The notes under the pieces are model-generated. The model was not told the DNA's origin. It ran no database searches and saw only the letters and a program-made list of their open reading frames with translations. This document shows, one piece after another, positions 19,122 to 33,103 of a stretch of DNA of 64,000 nucleotides. The first letter of the stretch is position 1; the number at the start of each line of letters is the position of its first letter. This DNA comes from Rutidosis leptorrhynchoides (lineage: Eukaryota; Streptophyta; Magnoliopsida; Asterales; Asteraceae), in assembly GCF_046630445.1 (NCBI RefSeq), contig NC_092343.1, positions 135,835,501 through 135,899,500 on the forward strand, written 5' to 3'. The translations under genes and the position numbers were made by a program.

Positions 19122-20772
19122 TGATCCAGCATAGCAAGATAACCCTTTCTTATGTGTTTCTGTGCCTTCAAACAATTAATGAAGTGTAGCGGTGTATTGC
19201 TTCTCTCTCCATACACCATTAATGGCTCATCTTCGGTAATAGGTATGCGAATCGCTTTCTGGTAACAAACGATGTCGGCTCTATTCTCAGCTAACCAGTA
19301 CATTCCAACCACAAGGTCGAAACTTCCCAGCTTAATCGGTATCACATCTATTCTAAAAGATGTTCCAGCCAAAATCAAAGTACAATCACGATAGACCTTA
19401 TTAGCTCTCATTAGATTACCATTCCCTAGTACTATAGAGTATAAGTTTTCTAATGATGATACAAGATTCTTAAGATTATGGAAAATATCTCTGGATACGA
19501 AGCTCCTATCAGCTCCAGAATCAAAAAGTACACAAGCATGATGATTATCGAGTAGAAACGTACCCGTGACTAGCTTGGGATCATCACGAACTTCACTGGA
19601 GTTAATGTTGAAAGCTCTTCCTCTAGCAGGTTCAACACTCTTACTTGCAGTCGGACAATCCTTTCTAAAGTGACCAGCTTTCCCGCATCCATAGCACACA
19701 TTTGAACCAACTTTTCACTCCGCTGCCAAGTGCCCATTCTTCTTACACTTATCGCACTTCTTTATTCAATCTCCCGGATGATGCCTATTGCATTTGGTAC
19801 ACAACGGAAATCTTCCCTTATAGCCAGAATTGGTATTTGGAGTAGTAGTGTTGCCCTTGGTTGTATCCTGTTTCTTATAAGGATGCTGGTTGTAGTTCTT
19901 TCCAGAGTTATTATTGTTATTATTATTCCATTTCCTCTTGTTGTCATATGTCTTAGTCTCATTCGATGCAGGAGCCTTTCCTCGCTGTTCAACTTGATCC
20001 ATTAACTCATGAGCCATTTCAACGGCCTCTTGAACAGTCCTTGGCTTTGAAGTAGTCACACCGCTCTGGATATTCTCAGTTAACCCTTTCACATACAAGG
20101 TGATTTTATGGCATTCGGGAATAACCATGTTCAGACACATAAGAGCAAGCTCAAAGAATCTCTTATTATAACTGGCTAAATCAGTACCAACTATTTTCAA
20201 GTTCTGGAGCTCCTGCTCCATCTTAACAGTCTCATTATAAGGACAATACTCCTCTATCATCCTCTGTTTCAAATCCTCCCAAGTAGTCTCAAAAGCCTGA
20301 TCCATACCTACATACTTTGCATACGTATTTGACCAAGTTAAAGCACTATCCGACAGTTTACAGGACACAAACTTCGTCCTATCAGCATCTCTACAGTCGC
20401 TAATACAGAAAACAGACTCAAGCTTCTCAAACCAACGAGTCAGGCCGACCGGGCCTTCAGTACCATTGGGTGAATGTGGTTCGCAGCTCAAGAAGGTCTT
20501 ATAAATGCATCCTCCTTGGTTAGTATTGGTGTTGACATTGTTGGTGTTGATAGTGTTGGTTTACTGGTTGCTGGTATCATTAGCAGTGTTGGTAGTATCC
20601 TGGTTGTTGGTATTCTGAGCATTGGTGGTGTCCTGGTTGTTCTGGTTCTGCTAGTTACCAGTGTTAGTAGTGTTGTTGTTGTTGGTTCTGTTACAGAGTT
20701 CATCCACAGTTTGGTTAGACCTTCGGTGATCCACCGACGTACATCATCTTGGGTAATATTCTTTGGAGGCAT
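19122..20772 (-). pseudogene. Element A gag and protease remnant
   Basis: The probable start is MPPKNITQDDVRRWI at 20772. A Gln/Asn-rich low-complexity stretch (about 20690-20510) is out of frame, then GGCIYKTFLSCEP and LTRWFEKLESVF lead the capsid-like region. A TGA at 19766-19768 and another before CYGCGKAGHFRKDC (one intact CX2CX4HX4C knuckle) break the frame. The protease has LFDSGADRSFVS near 19510 and VVGMYWL, where D and B have VVGMDWL. The segment ends at the TSD of element B and its frame resumes at 7032. Decayed gag-protease of the same family as D. Confidence 0.88.
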
Positions 20773-21236
20773 TATCTTTCTGGTCAAGATAACATACCCG
20801 GTTAGCGTTAATGAAATCTGTACGTAAAAATATACTAGCAACGGGTAGTGATGCATAGTAAGTAATATTAAATCATAAAGATTCTAGTAGTGCTAGTAGT
20901 AAGTAGTAGTGGTACATAGTGCTTAGTAGTAACAGTAACGATGACAGTGTACAGCAATAGTATTAACACTAAGTAACAATAACATTAGTGACATTAAACA
21001 CTTCACAACACTTATTAATAACCTATCATGCATTATAAGTTAATAGTAAACCAAACACTTTACGTAGCAAAATCATTCATTTATTACTCATGCATTATCA
21101 AAGAAGTAAAATATCCCCAAACGTCATAATGTATAAACCATAAAAGCAAAACCATGTCTAACAATGTATGTGCGAATATCAAGTAATAAGCATAAATAGT
21201 ATCTAGTAAATGGAAACAAGTTCAAATAAAGCATCT
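20773..21236. other. Spacer between pre-gag ORF and gag in element A
   Basis: 464 nt of AT-rich DNA. I see no ORF or RNA gene in it. It has several short repeats of the type TAGTAGTAGTA near 20885-20910. Confidence 0.6.
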
Positions 21237-21806
21237 CTATTTCGATTTCTGAAGTTCCTTCAATAGGTACTTGACGATCTTTTCCATGTTCTCAACTCTC
21301 GACTTAAGGTCATCGGTATTGTTTTCATTAGTAGCAGCAGTGGAGGTGTTAGGTTTAGAAGTAGAAGAGTCATAGGGATGGAAACGACGGCACATCTGAA
21401 GTGATTGGCTGTCATAATGAAAGCTCTACCAAAATGGTTTATTGGCTCGGGCGAGTCCTATAGGTATCCTACGGTGGCCTCTCGGTCCGTAAGGGTTAAC
21501 AAAATCTGGGTCGACGAAAGGTGATTTGGAGCTAGTAGGTGAATCGGGTAAATCGGGTTCAGATTCGGATTCGGGTTTCGGGTCCTCCTCATGATTCTCC
21601 CCAGGTTCCTCTTCCGGTTCTTCTTCCGGTTCTTCTTTCGGTTCTTCTTCTGGTTCCTCTTCCAGCTCTTCTTTCGGTTCAAATTCCATCTCAGGTTCAG
21701 ACATAATCTCATCCACAAACTCAAGTATAGTGTTTCCCTGTGCCTGCACGGTTTCTTCAGATTTCCTGTCGGAGTCGGTAAGAATGATAGGATTAGAAGA
21801 AGTCAT
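21237..21806 (-). pseudogene. Element A pre-gag ORF, acidic with C-terminal coiled coil
   Basis: Starts MTSSNPIILTDSDRKSEE at 21806. A hydrophobic PIIL core is followed by Asp/Ser/Glu. The middle is a run of degenerate EEEPEEEP-type repeats. One in-frame TAG (just after KPFW, about 21427) splits it. The same frame then runs on to TAG at 21237-21239 and ends with a heptad-like helix, DLKSRVENMEKIVKYLLKEL. Total 189 codons. The position between primer site and gag and the layout match the ORFs of B, C and D. Not a recognised retrotransposon protein. Confidence 0.7.
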
Positions 21807-21993
21807 CTAGCACTCAAGAAAAAAAAGTTAGTATACTTAGCAATTATATCATTCAGATAAAGAAATCAAATAAGGTAACAAGTAGTGTAACTATAGCATA
21901 TGTAACTTAACTAGTCTATGGTTATAGTCCAGACTCAAAAGGTGTCCTAAAGTTTGACACTCTAATGTAGCCTAGTCCTAGGTAACCAACTGG

Positions 21994-22005
21994 GCTCTGA
22001 TACCA
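21994..22005 (-). other. Element A primer binding site
   Basis: TGGTATCAGAGC on the minus strand, 2 nt from the 5' LTR. Initiator tRNA-Met type. Confidence 0.93.
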
Positions 22006-22007
22006 TA

Positions 22008-24846
22008 TGTAATACCCCGTCAGAATTCACTAACGGTGTATTAACTCTGGTCCCACAGTTAACGGTCAAGCCCTCTATACGAGACGTTTCCAAAAAGTAT
22101 TCGCATTAAGTTTCAAACGGTAAAGTCATTAATTGTAAAATAATTCTGAAAAGCAGTTGACATGATTGACCAACATAAGTAACTCAAAACATTACGAAAG
22201 AAAATGGTTTTCAATGCAAATAGTAGTTCTTGAAATAAAAATGACAAAGTATGCTGGACATCACTCCAGTACTAGCAGCAAACAAGCAAGACAACTTCAG
22301 CAATGCGGAAGCAATACCTCTATGGACCTGAGATAAAAACATGTGAAACGTCAACGAAAATGTTGAGTGAATCTACAGGTTTAGTAAAGCATTTCGTAAG
22401 TTAGGCCACGAGATTTCTGAAATAAAAGCATCGTAAAATTTATACATTAGCATGAGCACTTGATTATAAGACTTTAACCCTGCGGATAGCTAAGTCGCTA
22501 CGCGTCTTCCTTTTACCCTTTCTAATCATACACCGATCAAGTGTGCAAGTTACAACAGAATAAGCACCCCGTACGTTGAGGCGAGGTTTGTCATACCTAA
22601 CGGTACCGTCCCTATAAGTCGAGCTTACTAAAACTAATTAATATAATCAACCTAAGCTATTTTTTATCTGAACTCATATGTATAGTCATTTAATTTACTC
22701 GTGCTTAATATGTAAAATAGTTGAAAAAGCATGTTATCTTATCCCTATAAAAAGTAATAGGGACTGTAGACTCACCTTAGCAAAAGCACTGAAAAATCTC
22801 ATAGTAACAATCGTACCGTAGTCGGACAATCACGAACGATAAATGAAACCTAATCAAATAGGTCATCTTAAGTAAATACATAGATCACACTATGTCAACT
22901 CATAGTGTACGCATAGTCCTAGTGCTCAGACTGACTCAATAAGCAAGTAAAAGTCAACTAGTCCAAGCAAGTCAACCAAAGTCAAACCAAAAGTCAACTT
23001 GGTCAAAGTGGTCAACTAAAGTCAATTATCTCAGTAGGTGATGCAATCTTGGTCAACATGTCAATCCTAAGTCAACTAACATGTTACAGCTCATATTTCA
23101 ACAATTTGCACGTACGCATTTTATCGCATGTCCTTGAAAATACACACATCTTAGCACATAAATCATGAAGACATGGAAAACTCCATATCATAACTGGACT
23201 CAATATCAATTCCAAAAAGTCTAACTCAGGCCTCATACGATGTCTTTAAGTTGGGTTTCGGAAAGGGTCTAGTTAAGGTTTACCAAATCAGTTTCTGCTC
23301 GCGCATCAGTTTAAGAAAATTTCTCATTTGATATTGAAAATAGATTTTGACGAACGGCCAATTGGAGATGACTCCAGACACTCCAAAGTTTCAATGATAA
23401 AATAATCAAAAACTTTACTTAAGCCAATTTGTATAGTTTTGTATAACTTCACAGATCATTCAGATTTAGACAATGTTCAGACATATCGTTTGTTCAAGCA
23501 TATAACTCATGGCAAATTACATTTTCAGAAGCTAGAATACAAAAGAGATATACTTAGGAACATATAAAAAATCATATTACAGAAAGCCAAGGTCTCAATA
23601 AATTCCTACTTCACACAAGGTCACTTCTTTTGCATTCGAAAATAATTTCAGCTCACTATAAAATGCCAATCTTCGTTTTGACACACCGAGAGCATTACAA
23701 AAGCTTTTGATGCAATTATAAAGTCCAAATTGCATGATTTTTAACAAGGATTACAATGATTTTCATTAAAATGATCAATTCACAAAGCACATAAACCAAA
23801 AAATTCGTATTCCATTCAAAACCTAATCAAAACTTCAATCGATCATAACTTAAGCATACGATAACTAAATCATGCGAAATCAAAGTCCAAACTTATTAGT
23901 TTTTAGAGATATATCCATCTAGATACAATACAAGATCCGTAAATAAACTAATTTGATCAGATTTATAACAATCAAATACGTGATTCATAGCAACAACAAC
24001 AATCGAGCAAATTAACGACTAACGACAATTCTAAACGCAATCAATTGAGCACTAGACATCTTTACACTATGAAATTGAACAAAACTTATCTAGAGAAATT
24101 TGTTTTATGAGTTATAACTTAAAAACACAAATTGCAAGTATAATCGCGTGTAGAACGATCAAAGCAACAACTTTTATCTTCGATACTTGATCTAATTTTG
24201 ATTGATGAAGGTGGTATGGTGGTGGTGATGGTTGACGGTCTCAATGGAGGAGAAGAGAGCAAAAAAGTCTACTAGCAGGGATTGGGAATGAGGGCTTCTA
24301 GCTTTATTTTTCCTTTTATAGTCACATTAGGCCCTAAACTCGACACTAATGACCCAATAAGCCAAACTAGGTCCAACAAAGGGAGAGGGGAGGGGAGTTC
24401 GGCCGAATGGGCCCACTAAGGGGTCTCGGGCTCAGTTTTAATTATTTACTGGTACGCGCGTGGTCCGTTTCGAGTGCCGTTAACCGAACCTGGTCTCCGG
24501 AACGTTAACTAGTCGTTGAAACGAAATCACCGGGTTTAATTTACTAAATAAATAATAAATTAAATACATTTTTCATAAAGTCAATAATTATTAAAAGTAA
24601 TTATTTTATCATTTTCTGAGTCCTGTAAACGGAAAAGCTTTCTACGCGATTAACTTAATCGTGTCGTTTTCTAGGTATTTCATTATCCTAAACAAGTTCG
24701 TCAATTAATATAACTATATTAATTCAAGTAATCCAATAGGATCAAGTATGCATTTAAATCCATTAAACACATAAAGTTCTAAGTAATCACCGTTAAATAT
24801 TTAACGGACAAGTAACGATAGTAACGGAAAAATTAGGGTTGTTACA
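22008..24846 (-). repeat. Element A 5' LTR
   Basis: 2839 bp, with plus-strand ends TGTAATACCCC and GGGTTGTTACA (TG...CA in both directions). It carries the second copy of the W-box cluster. Confidence 0.95.
22953..23075 (-). promoter_or_regulatory. Cluster of W-box-like TTGAC motifs in the A LTR (right copy)
   Basis: Same cluster as at 1977-2099. It lies about 1.8 kb inside the LTR from its 5' end. Confidence 0.55.
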
Positions 24847-26204
24847 AGTGTCAACCAAAACGTTGGTGAAGTTCATAGCTTTATCAATAGTAACCAAGTT
24901 TTTAGACCACAAGATTTAGTTTAAAAGCAAATTGATATAGACATATTAATTCAAAAGTAATGTTGTGGTGTATGATATCAAGACTAAACATAGTTTATCC
25001 GTTCGTGTCGTTAAATCATTATTATGTACTCAAAGACCAGCAATTAAATGGATAGAGGTGTTACTCTCAATAGGCCTACTCACTATAATTAAGTTTGCAT
25101 TTATACGTAGCAACTAACGATATCATGGCAGGGATTTAGCATGAAACATAGCATGGCAACATAGTTAAGTGTGACTACTTGTGTCTAAAGCATAAAGCAG
25201 TTTAAAACAAGCATGTGTCTCACCCCAAAGTTGTAAAACAATTATGAAATTGTAAAAAGTGGGGCTATGGAGTTCACCTTAATAGCAAATGAAGTTATTC
25301 CACGAAAGTAATGAACACAAGTAAATGACCGGGATCTCAACTTAGAGATATAACTTAGGTCATTAGTTTGTTCATCCGACAAGTAGAAAGTTCATAAGTA
25401 AACTTATGAGTTGTTGTGTTGTTTAACATGTTTGTGTGTTCACCATATTCATGTTTAGATGTTGTACAACTTTGCCAAAACCTCGGTGCTATCAAGTAAG
25501 TCAAGAGATGACCAGATGCGGAGGAACTTTCAGTTGGACTATAAGTCTACAACCTTTCGTTTAATACAAAACCTTATTCCCATTTGCAGCTGAGACATCA
25601 TCCACATGACCATAAGTAGCGGTGAAGCTTGTATAAGTCATACGTTATCGTAATGATTAGAGCTTTCACTTGTTACGTGTGTATTGGAATACAACACGTT
25701 AATAAGCTACTTGTATAAATATATAATTTATATACTTATAAGTATAATGTATTAATAATTTAATTAATGTTGCTTTATAATATATATTAATAATGTATTT
25801 ATATAAGTTTTAAGTTTACTAATATTATGTTAGTATAATATATTAAATTTTGATTATAATTATAATCATATTAACCTATAACATTATCTTATTAGTTACT
25901 TAAATAATATTAATAGATAATAATTATTATATAATAATAATATTTGTTTAATTGTTATTTGTTTATAAGATAAGTATATGTATATTATATTAATGACCAA
26001 ATAATAAACATAATCATTATTTACTTATTTTTATAATTATATATATTTATTTATATTTATATTATTTGATTTAGAATATCACATATAAACTAGTTTATAA
26101 TCTATTAAATGTTCCAATTAATTTTAATAAGTATATAATAAATCATAATTAATAATATTAAATTTGTTACTGATTTTTAGATAAACAAATAAAATAAAAT
26201 TTTA

Positions 26205-26207
<3 letters not shown>

Positions 26208-26265
<58 letters not shown>
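26208..26265. repeat. (AT)n microsatellite
   Basis: AT dinucleotide run in LTR remnant E. Confidence 0.95.
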
Positions 26266-26268
<3 letters not shown>

Positions 26269-27062
26269 TCGTTTTTAATAAAAATAAACACCAAATAATT
26301 ATAAATATAACTTTATTAAATTTATAACAGTATCTTAATCTGTAGAAAATTTTATAAAAAATAATTTATCTCGTTTTTATATTTATTTAGGAATTTTTCT
26401 TTGTTTTATTCTCGGTTTAATCATAAAACAAGTTTAATTGTAGATAAAATACTAATACAACCACAATAATTATATTTCCAATTTTAATAAATATAAACAA
26501 CTGTTAGAAACTTATAAAAATATTTATATATTATTTTTATACTGTATTTATTATTTATTTGGGATTTAATACCCAAGTATATGTATTAATCGTATAAATT
26601 GATAATTAAATACAATAAACATTACAAAAATTTATATAACTAATTAAATATTTTCTACTACAGATCTAAATAGTTTTCATGTTATTTTCAATGTTTTTAA
26701 TATTTTAAAAAATTTAATACTCAATTTATATGTTATTTATATAAACTGAATACTAAATAAATAGATAATAGAAATTTTAATGGTTATGAAAATAAATAAA
26801 TTATGTTATCATCTCAGAATAATAATAATATAAATTTTGATTAGATCCCATGAATTTATATTGTTTTTAATCAATTAGTTTTGTATTTAATATTTTTCGG
26901 TTAACAATAATATCAATAAATAAATATAAATTCATATTTAATATTTATAAAATTTATTTTGGTCAGAATAATTAATATAAATATTTTACTTTACTGATAA
27001 AATTTTTAGTTAATTTAATTCACATTATTTTTATTATTTATAATTATATATACATGCGATCA

Positions 27063-27063
<1 letters not shown>

Positions 27064-27139
<76 letters not shown>
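27064..27139. repeat. (AT)n microsatellite
   Basis: AT dinucleotide run in LTR remnant E. Confidence 0.95.
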
Positions 27140-27142
<3 letters not shown>

Positions 27143-27614
27143 TCCATTTTTTTATTATTTTAAATATAAATTCGACTTAAAAATTATAAAAGTATTTTTA
27201 TAATATCTAACAATACTCCATACTAGTTATAACATATTATAATTATTTAATTTGGTTGTGTTAATTTATAAAAATAAGAAAAGTGTTCGGCTAATATAAA
27301 AAAGAAAGAAAATGAATGAAAGAAAAAGAAAAAAAAAGGAGACTTACAAAAATTATTTTTCTTCAAGCTAAAGAGAATGAGAGAATTTGACAAAATTTTT
27401 GTGAATGAGATGGGCTATATTTATAGATAAAAATTGAGGAGGTGGAGTATTAAAAAGATTTGAGAACTAGTTAACTAAGATAATTACAATTTAATTTCTT
27501 TTTCTTTTTTAAATAATTTCAGTTTAAGCCCTTGTATCCCCGTTTTTTTTACTTTAAGGAATATTCTATAACTTTATTTGTATTTATCTTCTTTTTATTT
27601 TAATTAATTGATTT

Positions 27615-27723
<109 letters not shown>

Positions 27724-27913
27724 TTCATTTTTCTTTTTAATATAAATAATTTAATTAATTATTACATCTTATAATTAAATCTATGTAATTAGTTACACTA
27801 TACTTCTTTATTCTATAAAAGTATCAGATTTATTTAAATACTTATAGTATTTATATTAACTAAAGTACATTATCATAATAATATATACTTTAATTAAATT
27901 ATATCAGATAATG

Positions 27914-28405
<492 letters not shown>

Positions 28406-28450
28406 TGTTGGAGATATGGAGAACTTTAAACAATTAGAGGGAAGATTCCA

Positions 28451-28636
28451 GGAAACTCACACGAAGCTTCCACGAAGTTGTTAGGAAACTCACAAGTAGC
28501 TTCCATGAAGTTGTTAGGAAACTCACATGTAGCTTCCACGAAGTTGTGAGGAAATTCACATGTTGCTTCCACGAAGCTGTCAGGAAACTCACATGTAGCC
28601 TCCATAAAGCTGTCAGGAAACTCACATGAAGCTTCA
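28451..28636 (+). repeat. 33-bp tandem repeats upstream of the copia TATA box
   Basis: Five to six copies of a 33-bp unit with the core GGAAACTCACATGTAGCTTC and CACGAAGTTGTTA. They lie directly upstream of the TATA box, the place of enhancer repeats in Tnt1-like U3 regions. A second set is at 33149-33335. Confidence 0.85.
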
Positions 28637-28670
28637 AGGAATTGTTTTTAGCTTACTCCTTAAACCATTC

Positions 28671-28678
28671 TATAAATA
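28671..28678 (+). promoter_or_regulatory. TATA box of the copia 5' LTR
   Basis: TATAAATA, repeated at 33369-33376 in the 3' LTR. A transcription start about 30 nt downstream is inferred. Confidence 0.8.
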
Positions 28679-28898
28679 GACCCTCTTGTAACTCATTGTA
28701 AACACACCACAAATATTCAGTAAATACATTCTCTAGTTGGTCCGTGGACTAAAGCAATCACAACGATTGCATATAACCACATTATCTCTTGTGTTGATTT
28801 ACATTTCTTGCATTTATAATCTTTCGTTCATTAAGTGGGTTAGTAATCTTGTAGAATTACTATCGGTGCGTTGTTTTGGGTCCTAATATCCTTACAAC

Positions 28899-28916
28899 TG
28901 GTATCAGAGCAAAAGG
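28899..28916 (+). other. Copia primer binding site
   Basis: TGGTATCAGAGCAAAAGG, 2 nt after the 5' LTR. Complementary to initiator tRNA-Met. Confidence 0.93.
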
Positions 28917-28932
28917 TTTCATTAAGGGAACG

Positions 28933-31900
28933 ATGGCGGAAGACGGGAAGTTTAGAATCGACCGATTCGATGGGAGAGACTTTGGCTTTTGAAAGATGCA
29001 AATTGAAGATTACTTGTATCAAAAGAAGCTACACCAACCCTTGTTGGAGACCAAGCCTGAAAGCATGAACGATGCTGATTGGACGCTTTTGGATCGTTAA
29101 GCTTTGGGCGCTATTCGTCTTTCACTTGCTAAGAACGTTGCATACAACGTTGTGAATGAGAAGACGACGTTTGCTTGCTTGAAAGCACTCTCTAACATGT
29201 ATGAGAAACCTACCGCTTCTAATAAGGTATTTCTCATTCGTCAATTGTTCAATACAAATATGAAGGAAGTACGAGTGCAACGGATCATATCAATGAATTT
29301 AATAATATCATTTCAAGGCTTGAATCGGTAGAGATTAAGTTTGATGATGAACTAAAAGCACTAATCTTGCTTTCATCATTACCGGAAAGTTGGTTGGGTA
29401 CGGTTACCGCGGTTAGTAGCTCTACGGGAACTACTAAGCTAGCGTTTGAAGCAATAAGGGATTTGATTCTTGGTGAAGATACTCGTAGGAGAAACTCGGA
29501 GGAATCGACATCCGGTTCTTTGTTAAGTACTGACAACCGTGGTAGGAAATTTGATAGCGGTGAGAAGAAGGGTAGAAAGAAGTCTAAGAAGAGGTATCCA
29601 TCGAAAGATAAAAGTTAAGCTGTTTGTTAGGGTTGCAATCAAAAAGAGCACTTTCAAAGGAATTGTAAAAATGGTTCGGCGAAAGGTGTGAACTTGACCG
29701 AGGAAGAAAGTGATGATGCACTTTTATGTAGTGTTGAAAATTCTATGGAGTCTTGGATTTTGGATTCGGGAGCTTCATTTCATGCTACTCATGTCAAAAG
29801 CATGATGAAGAATTTTCGTTCATATCAAGGCAAGGTGAGATTGGCGGACGACAAACAACTCAATATAGAGGGCATTGGAGATGTTTTATTGAAGACTACT
29901 CTTGGCTCTAATTGGACCTTAAAAAATGTAAGGTACATTCCTAAATTAAAAAGGAAACTTATTTCGGTTAGTCAATTAGATTATGAAGGTAACGCGGTTA
30001 CTTTTGAAAACCGCCAATGGAAGGTGGTTAAGGGTAGTTGTGTAGTGGCTCGTGGACATAAAAGGGGAACTCTTTATATGGTTGAAGTGTTTGATGAAGA
30101 CACGGTGGTTGCTACAGTTAATGTTGAGTATGAATCAACTCTATGGCACCGAAGACTCGGGCATATGAGTGAGAAGGGTATGAAGATGCTTGTTTCGAGT
30201 GGGAGAATTCCGAATTTGAAAAAGGTAGAACTTGAGTTTTGCGAACCATGTGTATATGGGAAGCAAAAGAAGGTGACTTTGAGGAAATCGGGAAATGCTC
30301 CTAAGTTGGAGAAATTGGAGCTTGTTCGTACGGATGTATTTGGTCCAACGAATGTAGAATCACATGGAGGTTCTCGCTATTATGTCACCTTCATTGACGA
30401 CTCCACTCGAAAGGTATGGGTTTATTTTCTTAAAGCTAAATCTGATGTATTTAATACATTTGTGAAGTGGAAAGCTATGGTAGAAAACGAGACTAATTTG
30501 AAAGTCAAGTGCTTGAAGTCGGATAATGGAGGGGAATATGGTAGTCTTGAGTTTAAAGACCATTGTGCAAAGCTCGGTATTAGAATGTTGAAAACGGTAC
30601 CAGAGACACCGCAACACAATGGGGTCGCCGAACGTATGAATCGTACGTTAAATGAAAGGGCTAAGAGTATGAGACTACATGCCGGTTTGCCTAAATTGTT
30701 TTGGGCTGATGCGGTTAACACGGCGGCTTATTTGATAAATAGGGGACCCTCAACACCGTTGGGTTTCCGAATTCCTGAGGAAGAATGGCAAGGTAAGAAG
30801 GTGAGTTATAATCACCTTAGGATCTTTGGGTGTAATGCTTATGTGAAAACCAAAGATGTGGATAGAGACAAGCTTGAAGCTAAGTTAAAGAAGTGTATTT
30901 TCATAGGCTACGGGTCGGATGAAATGGGTTATCGTTGTTGGGATAATGAGGCTAGAAAAGTAATTCGTTTTCGCGATGTTACTTTTGATGAAGATTCGGT
31001 CTATGGCAAACCGGAAACGGGGAGTCCTAAACCGGGTCATGTTACTTTTGACGATGTTTCTATTGATGATCTTACAGGTTCTAGTAGGAGTACGGGAAAC
31101 AATGAATTGCCAATGAACGGTGAGGCATCGGAAAATGCTAATGATGGGGATGGTTCGGAAAGCGGTGATGATTTCGAACATAGTGCTAGTTCTAGTGATG
31201 AGGAGGATACAAATGAAACCGGTCCAACCATTTCGGTTACTCCTAGACTAAGACGCTCGACTAGAGTGCCCAAACCTAATCCTAGGTATTCTCCATCAGC
31301 AAACTACTTGCTCTATATCGAGAATGGTGAACCCGAAAGTTATTTTGAGGTAAGGAAGACAAAAGAATCCATATAATGGGAGCTTGCCATGAAAGAAGAG
31401 ATAGGGTCACTTGAGAAGAATAAAACTTGGTCACTAGTGAAGTTACCTCATGATAAAAGGGCATTGCAAAGTAAATGGGTGTATCGAATCAAGAATGAGT
31501 TGGATGGCAAGAAAAGGTACAAGGCTCGTTTGGTGGTTAAAGGCTTTCAACAAAAGAAAGGAGTTGACTACCAAGAGATATTTTCACTGGTGGTGAAGAT
31601 GACTACTATTTGTTTGGTACTTTCTATGGTGCATCCGAAGACTTACATCTAGAGCAACTAGATGTGAAGACCGCATTCTTGCATGGTGATCTTGTTGAAG
31701 AGATCTACATGAGGCAACCTGAGGGCTTTGAGGTAAAGGGTAAAGAGAAGTGGGTTTGTAAGCTAAAGAAAAGTTTGTATGGATTGAAGCAAGCACCTCG
31801 GCAATGGTACTTGAAGTTTGATGATTTTATGAAGAAGATTGGTTTCTTAAGATGTGAAGCGGATCACTGTTGCTACTTGAAGAAACTCAAGTCTTCTTAT

Positions 31901-32881
31901 ATAATCTTATTGTTGTATGTTGATGACATGTTACTTACAGGTTCCAACATGTTCGAAATTAACAAGTTGAAGGGATTACTTTCCCGTGAATTCGAGATGA
32001 AAGATCTTGGTGGTGCTAGGCAAATACTTGGCATGAGTATTGTGCGTGATCGTGTGAAAGGTACTCTATACTTGTCTCAATCCAAATATATTGAAAAAGT
32101 AGTAGAGAGGTTTAATATGGAGAATTCAAAGGCTCGTTCTATGCCTTTGGGTAACACGATTAAGTTATCGAAAAGTCAATCACCAAAGACGGTAAAAGAA
32201 AAAATGGATATGGAAAAGGTTCCATATGCATCGGCCGTGGGTAGTGTTATGTATGCCATGGTTTGTACAAGACCCGATATTGTTCACGCAGTGGGAGTTG
32301 TAAGTCGTTATATGTCTAATCCGGGGAAAGAGCATTGGGAAGCGGTCAAATGGTTGCTTCGTTATTTGAAAGGTACTTCTAATATGGGATTGTGCTTCTC
32401 TAAAAGCAATGTCATACTTAGGGGTTATGCGGATGCCGATTTGGGTGGATGTGATGATTCGGGGAAAAGCACTACGAGTTATGTTTTCACAATAGGGAAG
32501 ACGGCGGTTAGTTGGATGTCTCGACTACAGAAGGGTGTTGCTTTGTCAACCACCGAGGCCGAATATATGGCTATTGCAGAAGCTTCTAAAGAGCTTGTTT
32601 GGTTGAAAAACTTCTTAGGTGAGTTAGGTAAAAGACAAGACTATTGCGTCTTGAATTGTGATAATCAAAGTGCGGTTCATCTTGGGAAGAATCCGGTGTT
32701 TCATAGTCGTACGAAACACATCAAGATAAGGTATCATTTTATTCGATAACATATAAATGATGGTACTTTATTATTGGAGAAAATCCTTGGTACGAAGAAT
32801 CCTGCTGATATGTTTACTAAGGTTGTTACGACAGAGAAATTGAGGTTTTGCATTTCCTCAATTGGTCTTCTAATGAATTGA
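28933..32881 (+). pseudogene. Copia gag-pol polyprotein, broken
   Basis: Starts ATGGCGGAAGACGGG; the first residues MAEDGKFRIDRFDG are typical of Tnt1-like gag. TGA replaces the Trp codon after DFGF, and a TAA follows near 29098. After frame breaks the CCHC knuckle (GCNQKEHFQRNC, with a TAG inside) lies near 29630. From 29688 a 562-codon frame holds protease (WILDSGASFHATH), integrase zinc finger (WHRRLGHMSEKG, CEPCVYGKQ), the integrase core with FIDDSTRKVWVYF, SDNGGEYG and TPQHNGVAERMNRT, and the start of RT. TAA at 31374 and a frameshift near 31610 separate the rest of RT (LDVKTAFLHGDL, LLYVDDMLLTG) and RNase H (YADADLGGC, HSRTKHIKIRYHFI, then TAA where GAA is expected). The frame would end at TGA 32879-32881. 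Not functional. Confidence 0.93.
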
Positions 32882-33090
32882 TAAGAGAAGACCCCAACTA
32901 GAGAATTAGAGAGTTAATGTTTCAATTCTAACAAGTAGTGTTGAAGACCTTGTATCGAAAGTCTGCTCATCCGAAGTATGTGTTGAGTGTGCGTGTCCCA
33001 AATGTAGTTTGGCGGTATAATGGTGGTTTAACGTTCTTGGTTAGATCGTTGATATTTTGGGTTGACGAAGGTTGGGTTTGTTCAAAGTCT

Positions 33091-33102
33091 CCAAGTGGGA
33101 GA
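33091..33102 (+). other. Copia polypurine tract
   Basis: CCAAGTGGGAGA ends one base before the 3' LTR. Confidence 0.85.
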
Positions 33103-33103
33103 T

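Larger units (their letters stand above)
28406..28896 (+). repeat. Copia 5' LTR
   Basis: 491 bp, TGTTGGAGATATGG to CCTTACA. Promoter parts are annotated separately. Confidence 0.95.

Noticed and set aside
20474-20827. Plus-strand 117-codon hydrophobic frame
   Set aside because: Antisense reading of the Asn/Gln/Thr-rich low-complexity part of the A gag gene.
21591-21860. Plus-strand 89-codon Phe/Arg-rich frame
   Set aside because: Antisense shadow of the Glu/Pro repeats in the A pre-gag ORF.
28434-28637. Regular 33-bp repeats resembling a CRISPR array
   Set aside because: Units are adjacent without unique spacers, lie in both LTRs of a plant retrotransposon, and no cas genes are possible here.
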